A stretch of 64,000 nucleotides of DNA from Micromonospora violae (GTDB lineage: Bacteria; Actinomycetota; Actinomycetes; Mycobacteriales; Micromonosporaceae). The notes under the pieces were generated by a model that ran no database searches, was not told the DNA's origin, and saw only the letters and a program-made list of their open reading frames with translations. This document shows, in pieces, positions 15,824 through 22,964 of this stretch (position 1 is the stretch's first letter; the number at the start of each line of letters is the position of its first letter). Location: contig NZ_SHKK01000001.1 in the NCBI RefSeq assembly GCF_004217135.1, positions 6,076,001 to 6,140,000 of the forward strand, written 5' to 3'. A program made the translations under genes and the position numbers.

Positions 15824-16336
15824 TCAGGACCCCGCGTAGTGAGCCGAGACGACAGCCAACTGGTGGAAATTGCGATCACAATGCACCAACGGCGGGACGT
15901 CACGTAGCCGCCGCACCTCCTCGACGCGCGCGACGACGATGAAATGGTCGCCGGCGCGGTGACAGTTCTCCACCCGGCATTCGAAGTGGGCGTTACAGCC
16001 GTCGATGATCGGCAGGCCATTGTCCGACCAGCGCCACGAGATGCCTTCGAACTTGTCGTCTCCGGATGCGGCCAGGGCGAGGCCGACCGACTCCTGGTCG
16101 AATGCCAGCACATCGATGCCGAGCCGTCCGCTCCGGCCGATCGATCGCCAGGTGGCCGAATCCCGGGAGATGGAAAACCCGACGAGGGCAGGACGGAGGG
16201 AAATCGAGAAGAACGAGCCGAGCGTCGCCCCGACCGGCCTCCCCTCGCGGACGCTCGTGAGCGCGACCACGCCCGTCGGGAACGTGCGCATCGCGGATCT
16301 TAGTTCCTCGGCACTGACCATCCCTTGGTGCGCCAT
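15824..16336 (-). CDS. Flavin reductase family protein (FMN-binding split barrel)
   Basis: 170 residues, ATG 16336 with GAAGGG upstream. The N-terminus LRSAMRTFPTGVVALTSVREGRPVGATLGSF is the hallmark of DIM6/NTAB-type flavin reductases, and ends with CHRAGDHFIVVARVEEVR and a typical C-terminal tail. Such enzymes use NAD(P)H to supply reduced flavin to a partner oxygenase, or act directly as oxidoreductases. No partner monooxygenase is encoded in the island. Last gene of the minus-strand operon, 27 nt after the MFS gene. Confidence 0.85.
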   Translation of the reverse strand: MAHQGMVSAEELRSAMRTFPTGVVALTSVREGRPVGATLGSFFSISLRPALVGFSISRDSATWRSIGRSGRLGIDVLAFDQESVGLALAASGDDKFEGISWRWSDNGLPIIDGCNAHFECRVENCHRAGDHFIVVARVEEVRRLRDVPPLVHCDRNFHQLAVVSAHYAGS

Positions 16337-16363
16337 GTCGATCCCTTCGCTGAATTCGACGAG

Positions 16364-17611
16364 CTACGCTGCCCTGGCGGGTGCCTTCCAGTTCCATACC
16401 CGAGGACTGAGCAGGGCCGGGATCCCGACGGCGGTGAGCAGCCCGCCCAGGAGAAAGACCGCGGTGGAGGGGCGCCCCCAAGCCGCGAGCGCGCCGCCGA
16501 CCAGGGGACCCAGCGGCATCGCCACGGCGACGAGCGACTGGAGCAGACTGAAGACCCGTCCGCGAAGCTCGTTGGGGATCTCGGTCTGGATGTAGGCGTT
16601 GACGCACACCGAAGCGCCCCCGGACGGAAGCCCGAGGAGAACGAACAGGGCCGCCGACAGGATCAGGCCCGGGGTCAGCGAGATAGCACAGACCACGACG
16701 CCCTGAAGGACGCAGTTCGTGGCCAGCAGGAAGCCCCTGCGTTCACTGAGCAGACGGATTCGGAACAGCAGGAGCCCACCGAAGCGGCCGACGGCCCACG
16801 CCGAGATGAGCAGTCCGTACGAGGACGCGTGCGACTCGGAGCGGGACATCAGCAGGGTGGGCAGCAGCAGGGTCAGACCCGAGCCGACCAGGTCGATCAC
16901 CGGCAGGGTGGGGGCGAGCCGGCGGAAGATCGGATCGTGCAGCGCTGTCGCGGCTCCTTCCTTAGCCGCAGCCAGGACGCCGGCCGACCGCCGCGCCGGA
17001 GGCTTCGGCCGGGAGAGCAGATCACGGCTCAGATAGAGGGCGATGCAGGACACCACGAACGTCGCACCGTTGATGATCAGAGCCATGCCGAGGCCGGACG
17101 TGATGACCACGCCACTGATCAGTGGCCCGACGATGCCGGCCAGCATCCGCGAGGCCAGCATCCACGAGTCCAGCTTGAGGAGCATGGCGTCCGAGCGGGC
17201 GACCTCCCCGAGAAGCGCATGCATCGCCGGCATGAAGAGGACCCCGGCGACTCGGACGGCGGCCACGGTGAATAACAGGATCGCCGCCGCGGGCTCCACG
17301 TAGGACAAGACCACGCCGAGGGCCAGGGTGAGCAGCGCCCGGATCACATCGGTGCCGAATAGGAGACGCTGGCGTGGGTACCGATCGACCAGCACACCGC
17401 CGAACGGCAGCAGCAACGCGGTCGGCAGGAACAGCGCCAGCCCGACGCCGATGGTGCCGAAGTCGGATCCGTAGAGCACGGTCGCGGCCCAGATCACCGA
17501 CGACAGGAAGATGGTGTCGCCGAGGTTGGACAGGGTCTGGGCCACCCAGATTCGAACGAATGCGGAGGACGTCGATTCGTCACGACGTTGCGACTCGGCA
17601 GCTCTGGTCAT
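16364..17611 (-). CDS. MFS exporter
   Basis: 415 residues and ~12 transmembrane helices. It has the MFS loop motif GGVLVDRYPRQRLLFGTD (residues ~75-92) and later the pattern of the enterobactin-exporter-like subgroup (NELRGRVFSLLQSLVAVAMPLG). ATG 17611 overlaps the TPR gene stop (ATGA), so it is translationally coupled. In the microcin C pathway an MFS protein (MccC) exports the product and gives immunity; the same job is inferred here. Confidence 0.85.
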   Translation of the reverse strand: MTRAAESQRRDESTSSAFVRIWVAQTLSNLGDTIFLSSVIWAATVLYGSDFGTIGVGLALFLPTALLLPFGGVLVDRYPRQRLLFGTDVIRALLTLALGVVLSYVEPAAAILLFTVAAVRVAGVLFMPAMHALLGEVARSDAMLLKLDSWMLASRMLAGIVGPLISGVVITSGLGMALIINGATFVVSCIALYLSRDLLSRPKPPARRSAGVLAAAKEGAATALHDPIFRRLAPTLPVIDLVGSGLTLLLPTLLMSRSESHASSYGLLISAWAVGRFGGLLLFRIRLLSERRGFLLATNCVLQGVVVCAISLTPGLILSAALFVLLGLPSGGASVCVNAYIQTEIPNELRGRVFSLLQSLVAVAMPLGPLVGGALAAWGRPSTAVFLLGGLLTAVGIPALLSPRVWNWKAPARAA

Positions 17612-18849
17612 CCGCTCGTTCCCTTGAGCTTTTCCCGTACCGCGGGCACTGTGGGATCGACCCGGTGGGAGAGTTGGTATGCCTCTACGGACTCCGCGGT
17701 GCGGCCGAGTTTTTCATGGGCGAAGCCCACGTAGTACGCGGCCTGGCCCACCGGATGGCCGCCGAGGGCGTACACACGTTGATAGGCCGCGATGGCGTCC
17801 TCGAAGTGCCCCAGACGCAGGAGGACCTGACCCTTCGCGAACCACGTCCGGTAATCCCACGGTGAAATTGCGACGAGCTCGTCGGTGGCCTCGAGGGCTT
17901 GGTTGAGCCGGCCGTACACGACGTTCGTCCGCGCAAGCGTCTCGTACATGGGGAAGACGTGGTCTTCGAGCGACAGCCGTTCCAGGTGCGTACGCGGCCG
18001 CGCGGCCAGCACGGCCTCCCTCGCCTGCGCGAGAAGTTCGAGTGTGCGTTCCCTCTCGTCGCGCAGGAACGGGATGTACGCGGCCGCGCGGTAGAGAGTG
18101 TGCCGGGCCATCCAGTAGTCGAAATCGTTGCAGGACATCACCTCCAGCGTTTCCCGGCCGACTGCAAACAGCTCGTCGAGGAGCGGAGAGTCGGCCCCGG
18201 CCTTGCCGTGCCGCACCATCACGAAGTTGACGAATGCGAGCCGCTGCCTCGGTGCGAAGCGTACGTGCCGGCTGGCCGCCGCAGCCAAGGCAACGAGATC
18301 GACGGAGCGGGGCAGCAATCTGGACAGCACGCCGAGTTCGGCCCGAGCCGTCGAGGAGCTGAACTCGAAGTCACTCAGCGGCTGGCCGTCGGCGATCCCG
18401 AGGAGGCGGGCGGCCGAGCGGACGAAACCAAGCCGAACCAGCAGATCGGCCAGGACCGACGTTTCGGCGTCCGAGCGGCGGTGACCGCCGGCGAGCATGG
18501 TCACCAGTCCGCGCCAGCTGTCACTCATCAGATCGGACGGCAGGTCGTCCGGGCGCAGAACCATCGCATCCGCCCGTCCCCAGCTCGCCGCCGTGAGAAT
18601 CCGCAGCACCGGCGGGGGACTCGTGTTGAACCAGGGAAGGCGGGCGGCGTCGCCCTCGACCAGATGACGGCCGATAGTCCGGGTGACCACCGCATGGTTC
18701 GGCGACCGCGATCCCGGTGCGGCCAGTCCGATGTACACCGGACAGGTCGAGGGCACGTCGGCCACCGTCAGAGCTCGCAGTCGCTCCGCCAGCGATTCTC
18801 GTCCCTGATCGGGACGGTAGCGGGCAGGTAGCTCAATGGCTCCAGACAA
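17608..18849 (-). CDS. TPR-repeat protein of the peptide cluster
   Basis: About 413 residues. The C-terminal part has clear TPR helices: AISPWDYRTWFAKGQVLLRLGHFEDAIAAYQRVYALGGHP and YYVGFAHEKLGRTAESVEAYQLSHRVDP. The N-terminal ~220 residues are not recognised, though PSTCPVYIGLAAPG and the following stretch look globular. The start is uncertain: TTG 18849 overlaps the S9 gene by 17 nt. It may be a scaffold bringing the peptide and enzymes together; no catalytic motif is seen. Confidence 0.7.
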   Translation of the reverse strand: MSGAIELPARYRPDQGRESLAERLRALTVADVPSTCPVYIGLAAPGSRSPNHAVVTRTIGRHLVEGDAARLPWFNTSPPPVLRILTAASWGRADAMVLRPDDLPSDLMSDSWRGLVTMLAGGHRRSDAETSVLADLLVRLGFVRSAARLLGIADGQPLSDFEFSSSTARAELGVLSRLLPRSVDLVALAAAASRHVRFAPRQRLAFVNFVMVRHGKAGADSPLLDELFAVGRETLEVMSCNDFDYWMARHTLYRAAAYIPFLRDERERTLELLAQAREAVLAARPRTHLERLSLEDHVFPMYETLARTNVVYGRLNQALEATDELVAISPWDYRTWFAKGQVLLRLGHFEDAIAAYQRVYALGGHPVGQAAYYVGFAHEKLGRTAESVEAYQLSHRVDPTVPAVREKLKGTSG

Positions 18850-20485
18850 GGTTGTTGGTCCTCTCCACCCAGTTTGCGATGTCGTGCAGCGTGCTGGACA
18901 CAGCTGCCGGTCGCTGCGGAATGTGTCCCTCGCCGGGCAGGATGGTCAGCGTGGCGTTCGGGATGGCGCTCGTCGCGGCGACCGCGAATTCCACGGGCAC
19001 GATGGGGTCCCGAGATCCGTGGACGACATGGACGGGGACATGACGCGGAAGGTCTGTCGCCGGGATCGCGGAGCCACGCGGGAAGGCGTGGGCGAGGAAG
19101 GCAGAGAGCGGACTGCGGTTCTCGCGGTCGTCGTCGCGAAGGCGCGCCAGATCGTTCGCCTGCCAGATCGAACTCATCAGGAAGAGCCCGCCGACCCTGC
19201 CGGGGATCAGTTGGGCGGCTCGTGCGCCGAGGTAACCGCCGTAACTGTGTCCGAGGATCAGCGGCGCGAGCCGCGATCCGGCGCTGACCTTGGTGATGGC
19301 CTCGGCCACACTCTCCGCATCCACCGCGCCGAAGTCGCCGGAGTTGAACTGTGCGTGGCGTCCCTGGAGCGCCGCGGTGTACGGCGCCTCGAGTTGATGA
19401 ACCTCGAGAGAGAGCCGGCCCAGCAGGTCGACGATCGGATCCCAGCACGGGGTCCAGAGGCCGTACGGGCCGCCGTGCAGAAGAAAGACGTCCCGGTCAC
19501 TGCGGCCGCGCCGGTGCCGGCGGCGCAGGATCCGCAGCGTGCCGTTTCTGGTGCGCACCTCGGTGCCGGCGGCGGGAAGTGAACCGTCGTCCTCGACCAG
19601 AACCTCGGCGAGCGGCAGCACCGAGGGCGGGTGGTCCACCGAGCTCGCGTGTACGTGTGTGCCGTCCGCAGAAGGGAGAAGCCGGGTGGTCGCACCACGC
19701 ACGTAGCCGGCCGACAGGGTTTCACCGCCGGGGTCGGTGCGATGAAGACGGGCGTACGGCCAGTGGTCGTCGAGGTGGAGCAAGTTGCATCGTTCGGTCC
19801 AGGCGAAGATGTTGCTCGCATGCTCCACGACAACGATCTGCTCCAGACGCGACGTCTCGAAGACAAGTATCTGGCGATCCCGCGGGAACCGGACGAGCAC
19901 ACTGACGTGGCAGCCGTCGCCGCAGCTCGCGACCTTGGCCGGTCGCACCGACGGGCCGCCTGTGACGAGGGGCACAGCCGGTGTGCCGGTCCGCCACAGC
20001 AGGGCGTCCTGATAGGGCGACGGACGGGTGACGAACGCGATCGTGTCGCCCGCTCGATTCGACGACGCTTCGGCAACTCGTACGCTGGTGCCATACGTCA
20101 CTTCCGTGGTCTCCGTGTTCCTGACCTTCAGGCCAGCCCTCCCGAAGATCACCAGACGGTTGCCGGCCGCCGTCACCGCGTCGGTTTGCTCCAAGGCGGC
20201 GAGCTCGCGGACCTGAGCCAGTTCGTCGATCGCGTACGACCGGCGGCCTTGCTCCGTCGGCACCGAGATGACCAGCCCGCCGTCGGCCAGGACACCGTCC
20301 AGCCGGAGTGCGGATGCCCACGAGTCGGGCACCAGGAAGCGGCTATCACTGCCTGATCGTTCGATCTCCGACCCGCCACCACGGGTGACGAGGCGGTAGA
20401 TGGGACCGCTGGGCACGCTGACCGCTTGTTTGACGATGGCGGCTGCGGTCACTTCTTCGGTGACGTTCTTGACTAGCGCTTTCAT
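18833..20485 (-). CDS. S9-type peptidase / alpha-beta hydrolase with beta-propeller-like N-terminus
   Basis: 550 residues from ATG 20485. The N-terminal ~310 residues have repeating beta-rich blocks like a prolyl-oligopeptidase propeller. The C-terminal hydrolase has FLLHGGPYGLW (oxyanion hole, ~residue 336), the nucleophile elbow LGHSYGGYLG (~410), GSRDPIVP (acid) and PGEGHIP (His). It could trim the 20-residue precursors, release a mature product, or destroy it inside the producer. The start lies just downstream of the strong hairpin 20521-20560, separating its expression from the precursor genes. Confidence 0.8.
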   Translation of the reverse strand: MKALVKNVTEEVTAAAIVKQAVSVPSGPIYRLVTRGGGSEIERSGSDSRFLVPDSWASALRLDGVLADGGLVISVPTEQGRRSYAIDELAQVRELAALEQTDAVTAAGNRLVIFGRAGLKVRNTETTEVTYGTSVRVAEASSNRAGDTIAFVTRPSPYQDALLWRTGTPAVPLVTGGPSVRPAKVASCGDGCHVSVLVRFPRDRQILVFETSRLEQIVVVEHASNIFAWTERCNLLHLDDHWPYARLHRTDPGGETLSAGYVRGATTRLLPSADGTHVHASSVDHPPSVLPLAEVLVEDDGSLPAAGTEVRTRNGTLRILRRRHRRGRSDRDVFLLHGGPYGLWTPCWDPIVDLLGRLSLEVHQLEAPYTAALQGRHAQFNSGDFGAVDAESVAEAITKVSAGSRLAPLILGHSYGGYLGARAAQLIPGRVGGLFLMSSIWQANDLARLRDDDRENRSPLSAFLAHAFPRGSAIPATDLPRHVPVHVVHGSRDPIVPVEFAVAATSAIPNATLTILPGEGHIPQRPAAVSSTLHDIANWVERTNNLVWSH

Positions 20486-20520
20486 CTCGCCGCTCGCGTC
20501 CAATCTGAAGACCGGGAAGC

Positions 20521-20560
20521 GGCGGGGGGATATCACGCACTTTCGTGATATCCCCCCGCC
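20521..20560 (-). terminator. Strong hairpin between the precursor peptides and the hydrolase gene
   Basis: A perfect 17-bp inverted repeat (20521-20537 with 20544-20560, GGCGGGGGGATATCACG) with a 6-nt loop. It sits 13 nt after the stop of the downstream peptide gene and before the hydrolase start. No U-run follows. It probably acts as a partial terminator or 3' stabiliser, so that the short peptides are made in excess over the enzymes. Confidence 0.8.
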
Positions 20561-20573
20561 ATCGACAGTGGGA

Positions 20574-20636
20574 TCAGGCGTACTCCCACTCGGCGAGGAC
20601 CTCGAACTCCTCCGCGACAATCGTCGTGTTCTCCAT
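20574..20636 (-). CDS. 20-residue precursor peptide, copy A
   Basis: Reads MENTTIVAEEFEVLAEWEYA. ATG 20636 is preceded by GGGAGGTGAAATA, a near-perfect Shine-Dalgarno that indicates strong translation. Seven of 20 residues are Glu; there is no Cys, Lys or Arg. A paralogue lies 43 nt upstream. Two copies with conserved coding sequence and ribosome sites next to an E1-like adenylating enzyme argue that this is a RiPP precursor rather than a chance frame. The last residue is Ala, unlike the invariant Asn of microcin C precursors. The Glu-Glu pair (9-10) recalls pantocin, whose ThiF-like enzyme acts on adjacent Glu residues. Confidence 0.85.
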   Translation of the reverse strand: MENTTIVAEEFEVLAEWEYA

Positions 20637-20679
20637 TATTTCACCTCCCTTCATAAGGTGGTTACGCGGCGGTTGAGGA

Positions 20680-20742
20680 TCAGGCGTACTCCCACTCGGC
20701 GAGGACCTCGAATTCCTCAGCGACGATGATCGCGTTCTCCAT
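20680..20742 (-). CDS. 20-residue precursor peptide, copy B
   Basis: Reads MENAIIVAEEFEVLAEWEYA, identical to copy A except positions 4 and 5. ATG 20742 is preceded by AGGAGGTGAAAA, a perfect match to the anti-Shine-Dalgarno. The conserved part (residues 6-20 plus the stop context) shows the likely recognition and core region. The start is 54 nt after the E1-like gene stop, and a small hairpin (20777-20793) lies between them. Same interpretation as copy A. Confidence 0.85.
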   Translation of the reverse strand: MENAIIVAEEFEVLAEWEYA

Positions 20743-20796
20743 TTTTCACCTCCTAATCGGTAGCACCAGCGGTATCGCCGAGCAATGCTCGGCCGT

Positions 20797-21861
20797 CTAT
20801 TGGGTGCCGCACACGGAGCATGCGGGATGCGGATTTAGCTCGACCCGTTTTCCGTCGAACAGGTTGGGTCCCTCGGACAGGTAGCCGTTCACTGTCGCAG
20901 GCGGCGCCATTTTCGACAGATATCGGTACGCTTCCAGCACCACCATGCCGGACTCGGCGGCAGGGAAAGGCGCCAGCGAACCGGGCGAGCGGGTGGGAAA
21001 CTCGGGCGGCTGTTCCGCCAGCACGTCCATCCTGCTGCCGGGAAGCACGAGTGACGCCTGCAGGCACCCCGCACAACTGGTTTCGCCGGGAATATACAAG
21101 GGACCGATGCGGCCGCCGCCAGCCTGCAGCGAGGGGACACCGCAGCGCAGACTCCCACCGGCGACCCAACGCCGGATCCTGCGGTGTGGCCGGTCCGCGG
21201 CACCGATGATGAGATCGAAGCCCTCGCCGATCCGAGCGACGTCCTCAGGTCCCTCGACTCTTTCGGCGAACACTTCGACCCGCAGATCCGGTGAGAACCG
21301 CGAGAGCCGGTCCCGTGCCGCCTCCACCTTGAGGGTGCCGACCGAGTCGCGGTCGAAGAGGATCGACCGGTTGAGGTTGGACAGGTCCACGGTGTCGGGA
21401 TCGCACAGGCCGAGGCGCCCGATGCCCGCGGCGGCAAGGCCGTACGCGATCCAGCTACCCAGACCCCCGGTGCCGATCAGCAGCACCGAGGACCTCGCGA
21501 CACGCGCGTGCATGTCGAATCGAGAGCCGGCAGCGCCCTCGAGTGTGGAGAGAAACTCCAGGGTACGAGCGTTGCGCCCGATGTCGTCCGGCGTTTGCTG
21601 GTGATCGACGTCGAGTCGCTCGAGGGCCCCGATCGCCTCGAGGTCGGCGACCGTCGACTGGACGACCTCGGCGGTGATCGCCGGGCGGTCGCCGGTCGCG
21701 GGCCCGGCGATCTGCACCGGGTCGACCCCTTCGCAGACCCGGGTCAACAGCCATCGCGTCTCGACCGAATCGGCGGTCTTCAAGGCCCGCCCACGCATCA
21801 AGACGAGCAGGTCGTCACCATCCACAAGAACTTGTGCTCGTTGCCGCATCCTGATCCGCAC
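20797..21861 (-). CDS. E1-like (ThiF/MccB-type) adenylyltransferase with N-terminal peptide-binding domain
   Basis: 354 residues from GTG 21861 (GGAG upstream). Residues ~10-85 look like a small winged-helix peptide-binding (RRE-type) domain (VDGDDLLVLMRG then ITAEVVQSTVADLEAIGALE), as in MccB. The adenylation domain has the nucleotide loop IGTGGLGSWIAYGLAAAGIG (129-148), the DPDTVDLSNLNR motif (154-165) and GAADRPH. A zinc site is formed by CAGC (263, 266) and CSVC (348, 351). These enzymes activate a carboxylate with ATP. MccB makes a peptide-nucleotide bond on a C-terminal Asn; PaaA works on Glu side chains. The likely substrate is the pair of 20-residue peptides just downstream. Confidence 0.88.
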   Translation of the reverse strand: MRIRMRQRAQVLVDGDDLLVLMRGRALKTADSVETRWLLTRVCEGVDPVQIAGPATGDRPAITAEVVQSTVADLEAIGALERLDVDHQQTPDDIGRNARTLEFLSTLEGAAGSRFDMHARVARSSVLLIGTGGLGSWIAYGLAAAGIGRLGLCDPDTVDLSNLNRSILFDRDSVGTLKVEAARDRLSRFSPDLRVEVFAERVEGPEDVARIGEGFDLIIGAADRPHRRIRRWVAGGSLRCGVPSLQAGGGRIGPLYIPGETSCAGCLQASLVLPGSRMDVLAEQPPEFPTRSPGSLAPFPAAESGMVVLEAYRYLSKMAPPATVNGYLSEGPNLFDGKRVELNPHPACSVCGTQ

Positions 21862-21925
21862 GGTCGCTCCGTAATCAGTTCGTAGGTTCGATTCGGCGAC
21901 AGACCCAGGCGCTCCGGAATCGTGA

Positions 21926-22084
21926 CTATGGGAAGCAATTACAGTCCAGGGCGTGCCGGTGACCGCAGCGGCAGCAGAGTCCTCGCCTTTCGATTTCGGG
22001 CCCTCGGTCGTCGAACAATCGTGTCGGGTTGTCGATTTCCCGATCGGCCACCTCGACGTTGCGGTCCAACGTTGACGTTGACAT
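21926..22084 (-). CDS. 52-residue peptide with Cys/His-rich tail, first gene of the RiPP operon
   Basis: ATG 22084 has AGGAAGG 7 nt upstream. Residues 1-35 are polar and acidic (MSTSTLDRNVEVADREIDNP and on), followed by a compact tail LCCRCGHRHALDCNCFP with Cys 37, 38, 40, 48, 50 and His 42, 44. It ends 64 nt before the E1-like gene. Two readings are possible: a second RiPP precursor (acidic leader plus Cys-rich core after ERRG), or a small zinc-binding accessory protein. No azoline- or lanthionine-forming enzyme is nearby, which speaks mildly for the second. I do not recognise a named family. Confidence 0.65.
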   Translation of the reverse strand: MSTSTLDRNVEVADREIDNPTRLFDDRGPEIERRGLCCRCGHRHALDCNCFP

Positions 22085-22698
22085 ATCGCTGACCTTCCTG
22101 ACGGGAACGGCGACCAGGCGAGAAGTTAACTTGTTGCCCTCGGGGGAGGGACGTAAGTGAGTCTGCCGACGTCGACTATCGAGAGACTCCTCGTCCAATA
22201 TCCGGTGTCTCACTCGTGGTGGTGGCGGTCGGCCTCACGGCGACTGTTGATCTTGTGGTTTGGTCCTGCGGCACAGGAAGGCAACAGGAGTGCACGCACC
22301 CGCTGGCAGGACGGAAAGCTGATGGAGTATCCGCCGACCTCACCAAGGTGACCGGCAAGGCGTTCAACATCAAGACCGTCGGTGACCTGGGCCGCAACAG
22401 GTATCCGGACCGCCGTCGCGATCGTCGACCCGACCGGCAGCGCCAAGTGGACCCGCTACTTAAGCCGGCCCCTCGACGGGTCGGCTTCAGCGCCCGCGAC
22501 AGCCCGAAGTGCGGTAGGGGCCGAAGCCCTGCAAGGCCGAAGCGGCGATGCGCTGGCCGAAACAGCCCCCGTTACCCGAAGACCGCTGCACATGGCGGGC
22601 CAGCGCCGGCAGGTCGTGATCACCTTGTTGCGCCATGTCTGCAGGTCAACTCCAAGTTCTGGTAACTGATGACAAGTCCATAGGCGCGATGGTCGAGG
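22085..22698. other. Gene-poor end of the island
   Basis: About 610 bases. Short frames exist on both strands but none holds a family. The first ~120 bases should contain the promoter of the minus-strand peptide operon; I could not identify a convincing -10/-35 pair or SARP direct repeats by eye. The remainder looks like decayed sequence next to the att site. Confidence 0.5.
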
Positions 22699-22734
22699 TG
22701 CGTAGGTCGACGGTTCGATTCCGTCAAGCGGCTC
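22699..22734 (+). repeat. Attachment site, right copy (tRNA-Thr 3' fragment)
   Basis: Matches 35 of 36 bases of 9359-9394. The 5' half of the tRNA is absent and the bases after GCGGCTC do not continue as CCA, so it is not a tRNA gene but the duplicated recombination site. Confidence 0.92.
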
Positions 22735-22964
22735 GGTACAGAAGCCCAGGTCATCGACGCACACGTCGAGCATCTTCGACGCCGAAGCGTGCCCCAGCAT
22801 CCGCTGCATCGCCTTGACGTTGGCGCCCGCCGCCACCGCCAGACTCGCCGCTGTGTGCCGCAGGTCGTGCGGAGTCAGCCCTGCGTCGAGGAGATCCGCC
22901 GCAGTAGGTAGCCGTCGCAAATAGTGACTGCGAGGCCTGGTCCAGCGCGACTGTTGGTCGAAGC
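22735..22964 (-). pseudogene. C-terminal remnant of a tyrosine recombinase (phage-type integrase)
   Basis: The frame reads ADLLDAGLTPHDLRHTAASL, then AVAAGANVKAMQRMLGHASA and KMLDV. It has the HxLRHT box and the LGH box of tyrosine recombinases, including the catalytic R and both H residues. The catalytic Tyr, expected right after LDV, is replaced (LDVCVDDL), and the frame runs straight into the att repeat. The N-terminal ~300 residues are missing, so it is dead. It reads toward the att site from outside the island, so it probably served a second element lying to the right. Confidence 0.85.

Larger units (their letters stand above)
9359..22734. mobile_element. Integrated genomic island at tRNA-Thr carrying two peptide-toxin/RiPP gene sets
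   Basis: About 13.4 kb bounded by direct repeats of the tRNA-Thr 3' end. Contents: a DraG-family gene remnant, a SARP regulator, an Sdp-like peptide system with a GNAT, and on the other strand a flavin reductase, MFS, TPR, S9 hydrolase, two 20-residue peptides, an E1-like enzyme and a Cys-rich peptide. No replication, transfer or intact integrase gene lies between the repeats, so the island looks immobile by itself. Base composition is visibly less GC-extreme than the flanks. Confidence 0.85.

Noticed and set aside
20574..20742. Microcin C precursor (MccA) assignment for the 20-residue peptides
   Set aside because: MccA-type precursors end in Asn, which is the nucleotidylated residue; both peptides here end in Ala, so only an MccB-like, not microcin C, pathway is claimed.
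22339..22440. RecG-like remnant (frame reading KVTGKAFNIKTVGDL)
   Set aside because: Similarity to the RecG N-terminal wedge region is short and unsupported by flanking sequence; not enough to annotate.
22699..22734. A second tRNA-Thr gene
   Set aside because: Only the 3' half is present and the CCA is missing; it is the duplicated attachment site.
9359..22734. Lanthipeptide or thiazole-peptide cluster
   Set aside because: No LanB/LanC/LanM, YcaO or radical-SAM gene is present; the only modifying candidates are the E1-like enzyme, GNAT, SdpA/B and the flavin reductase.
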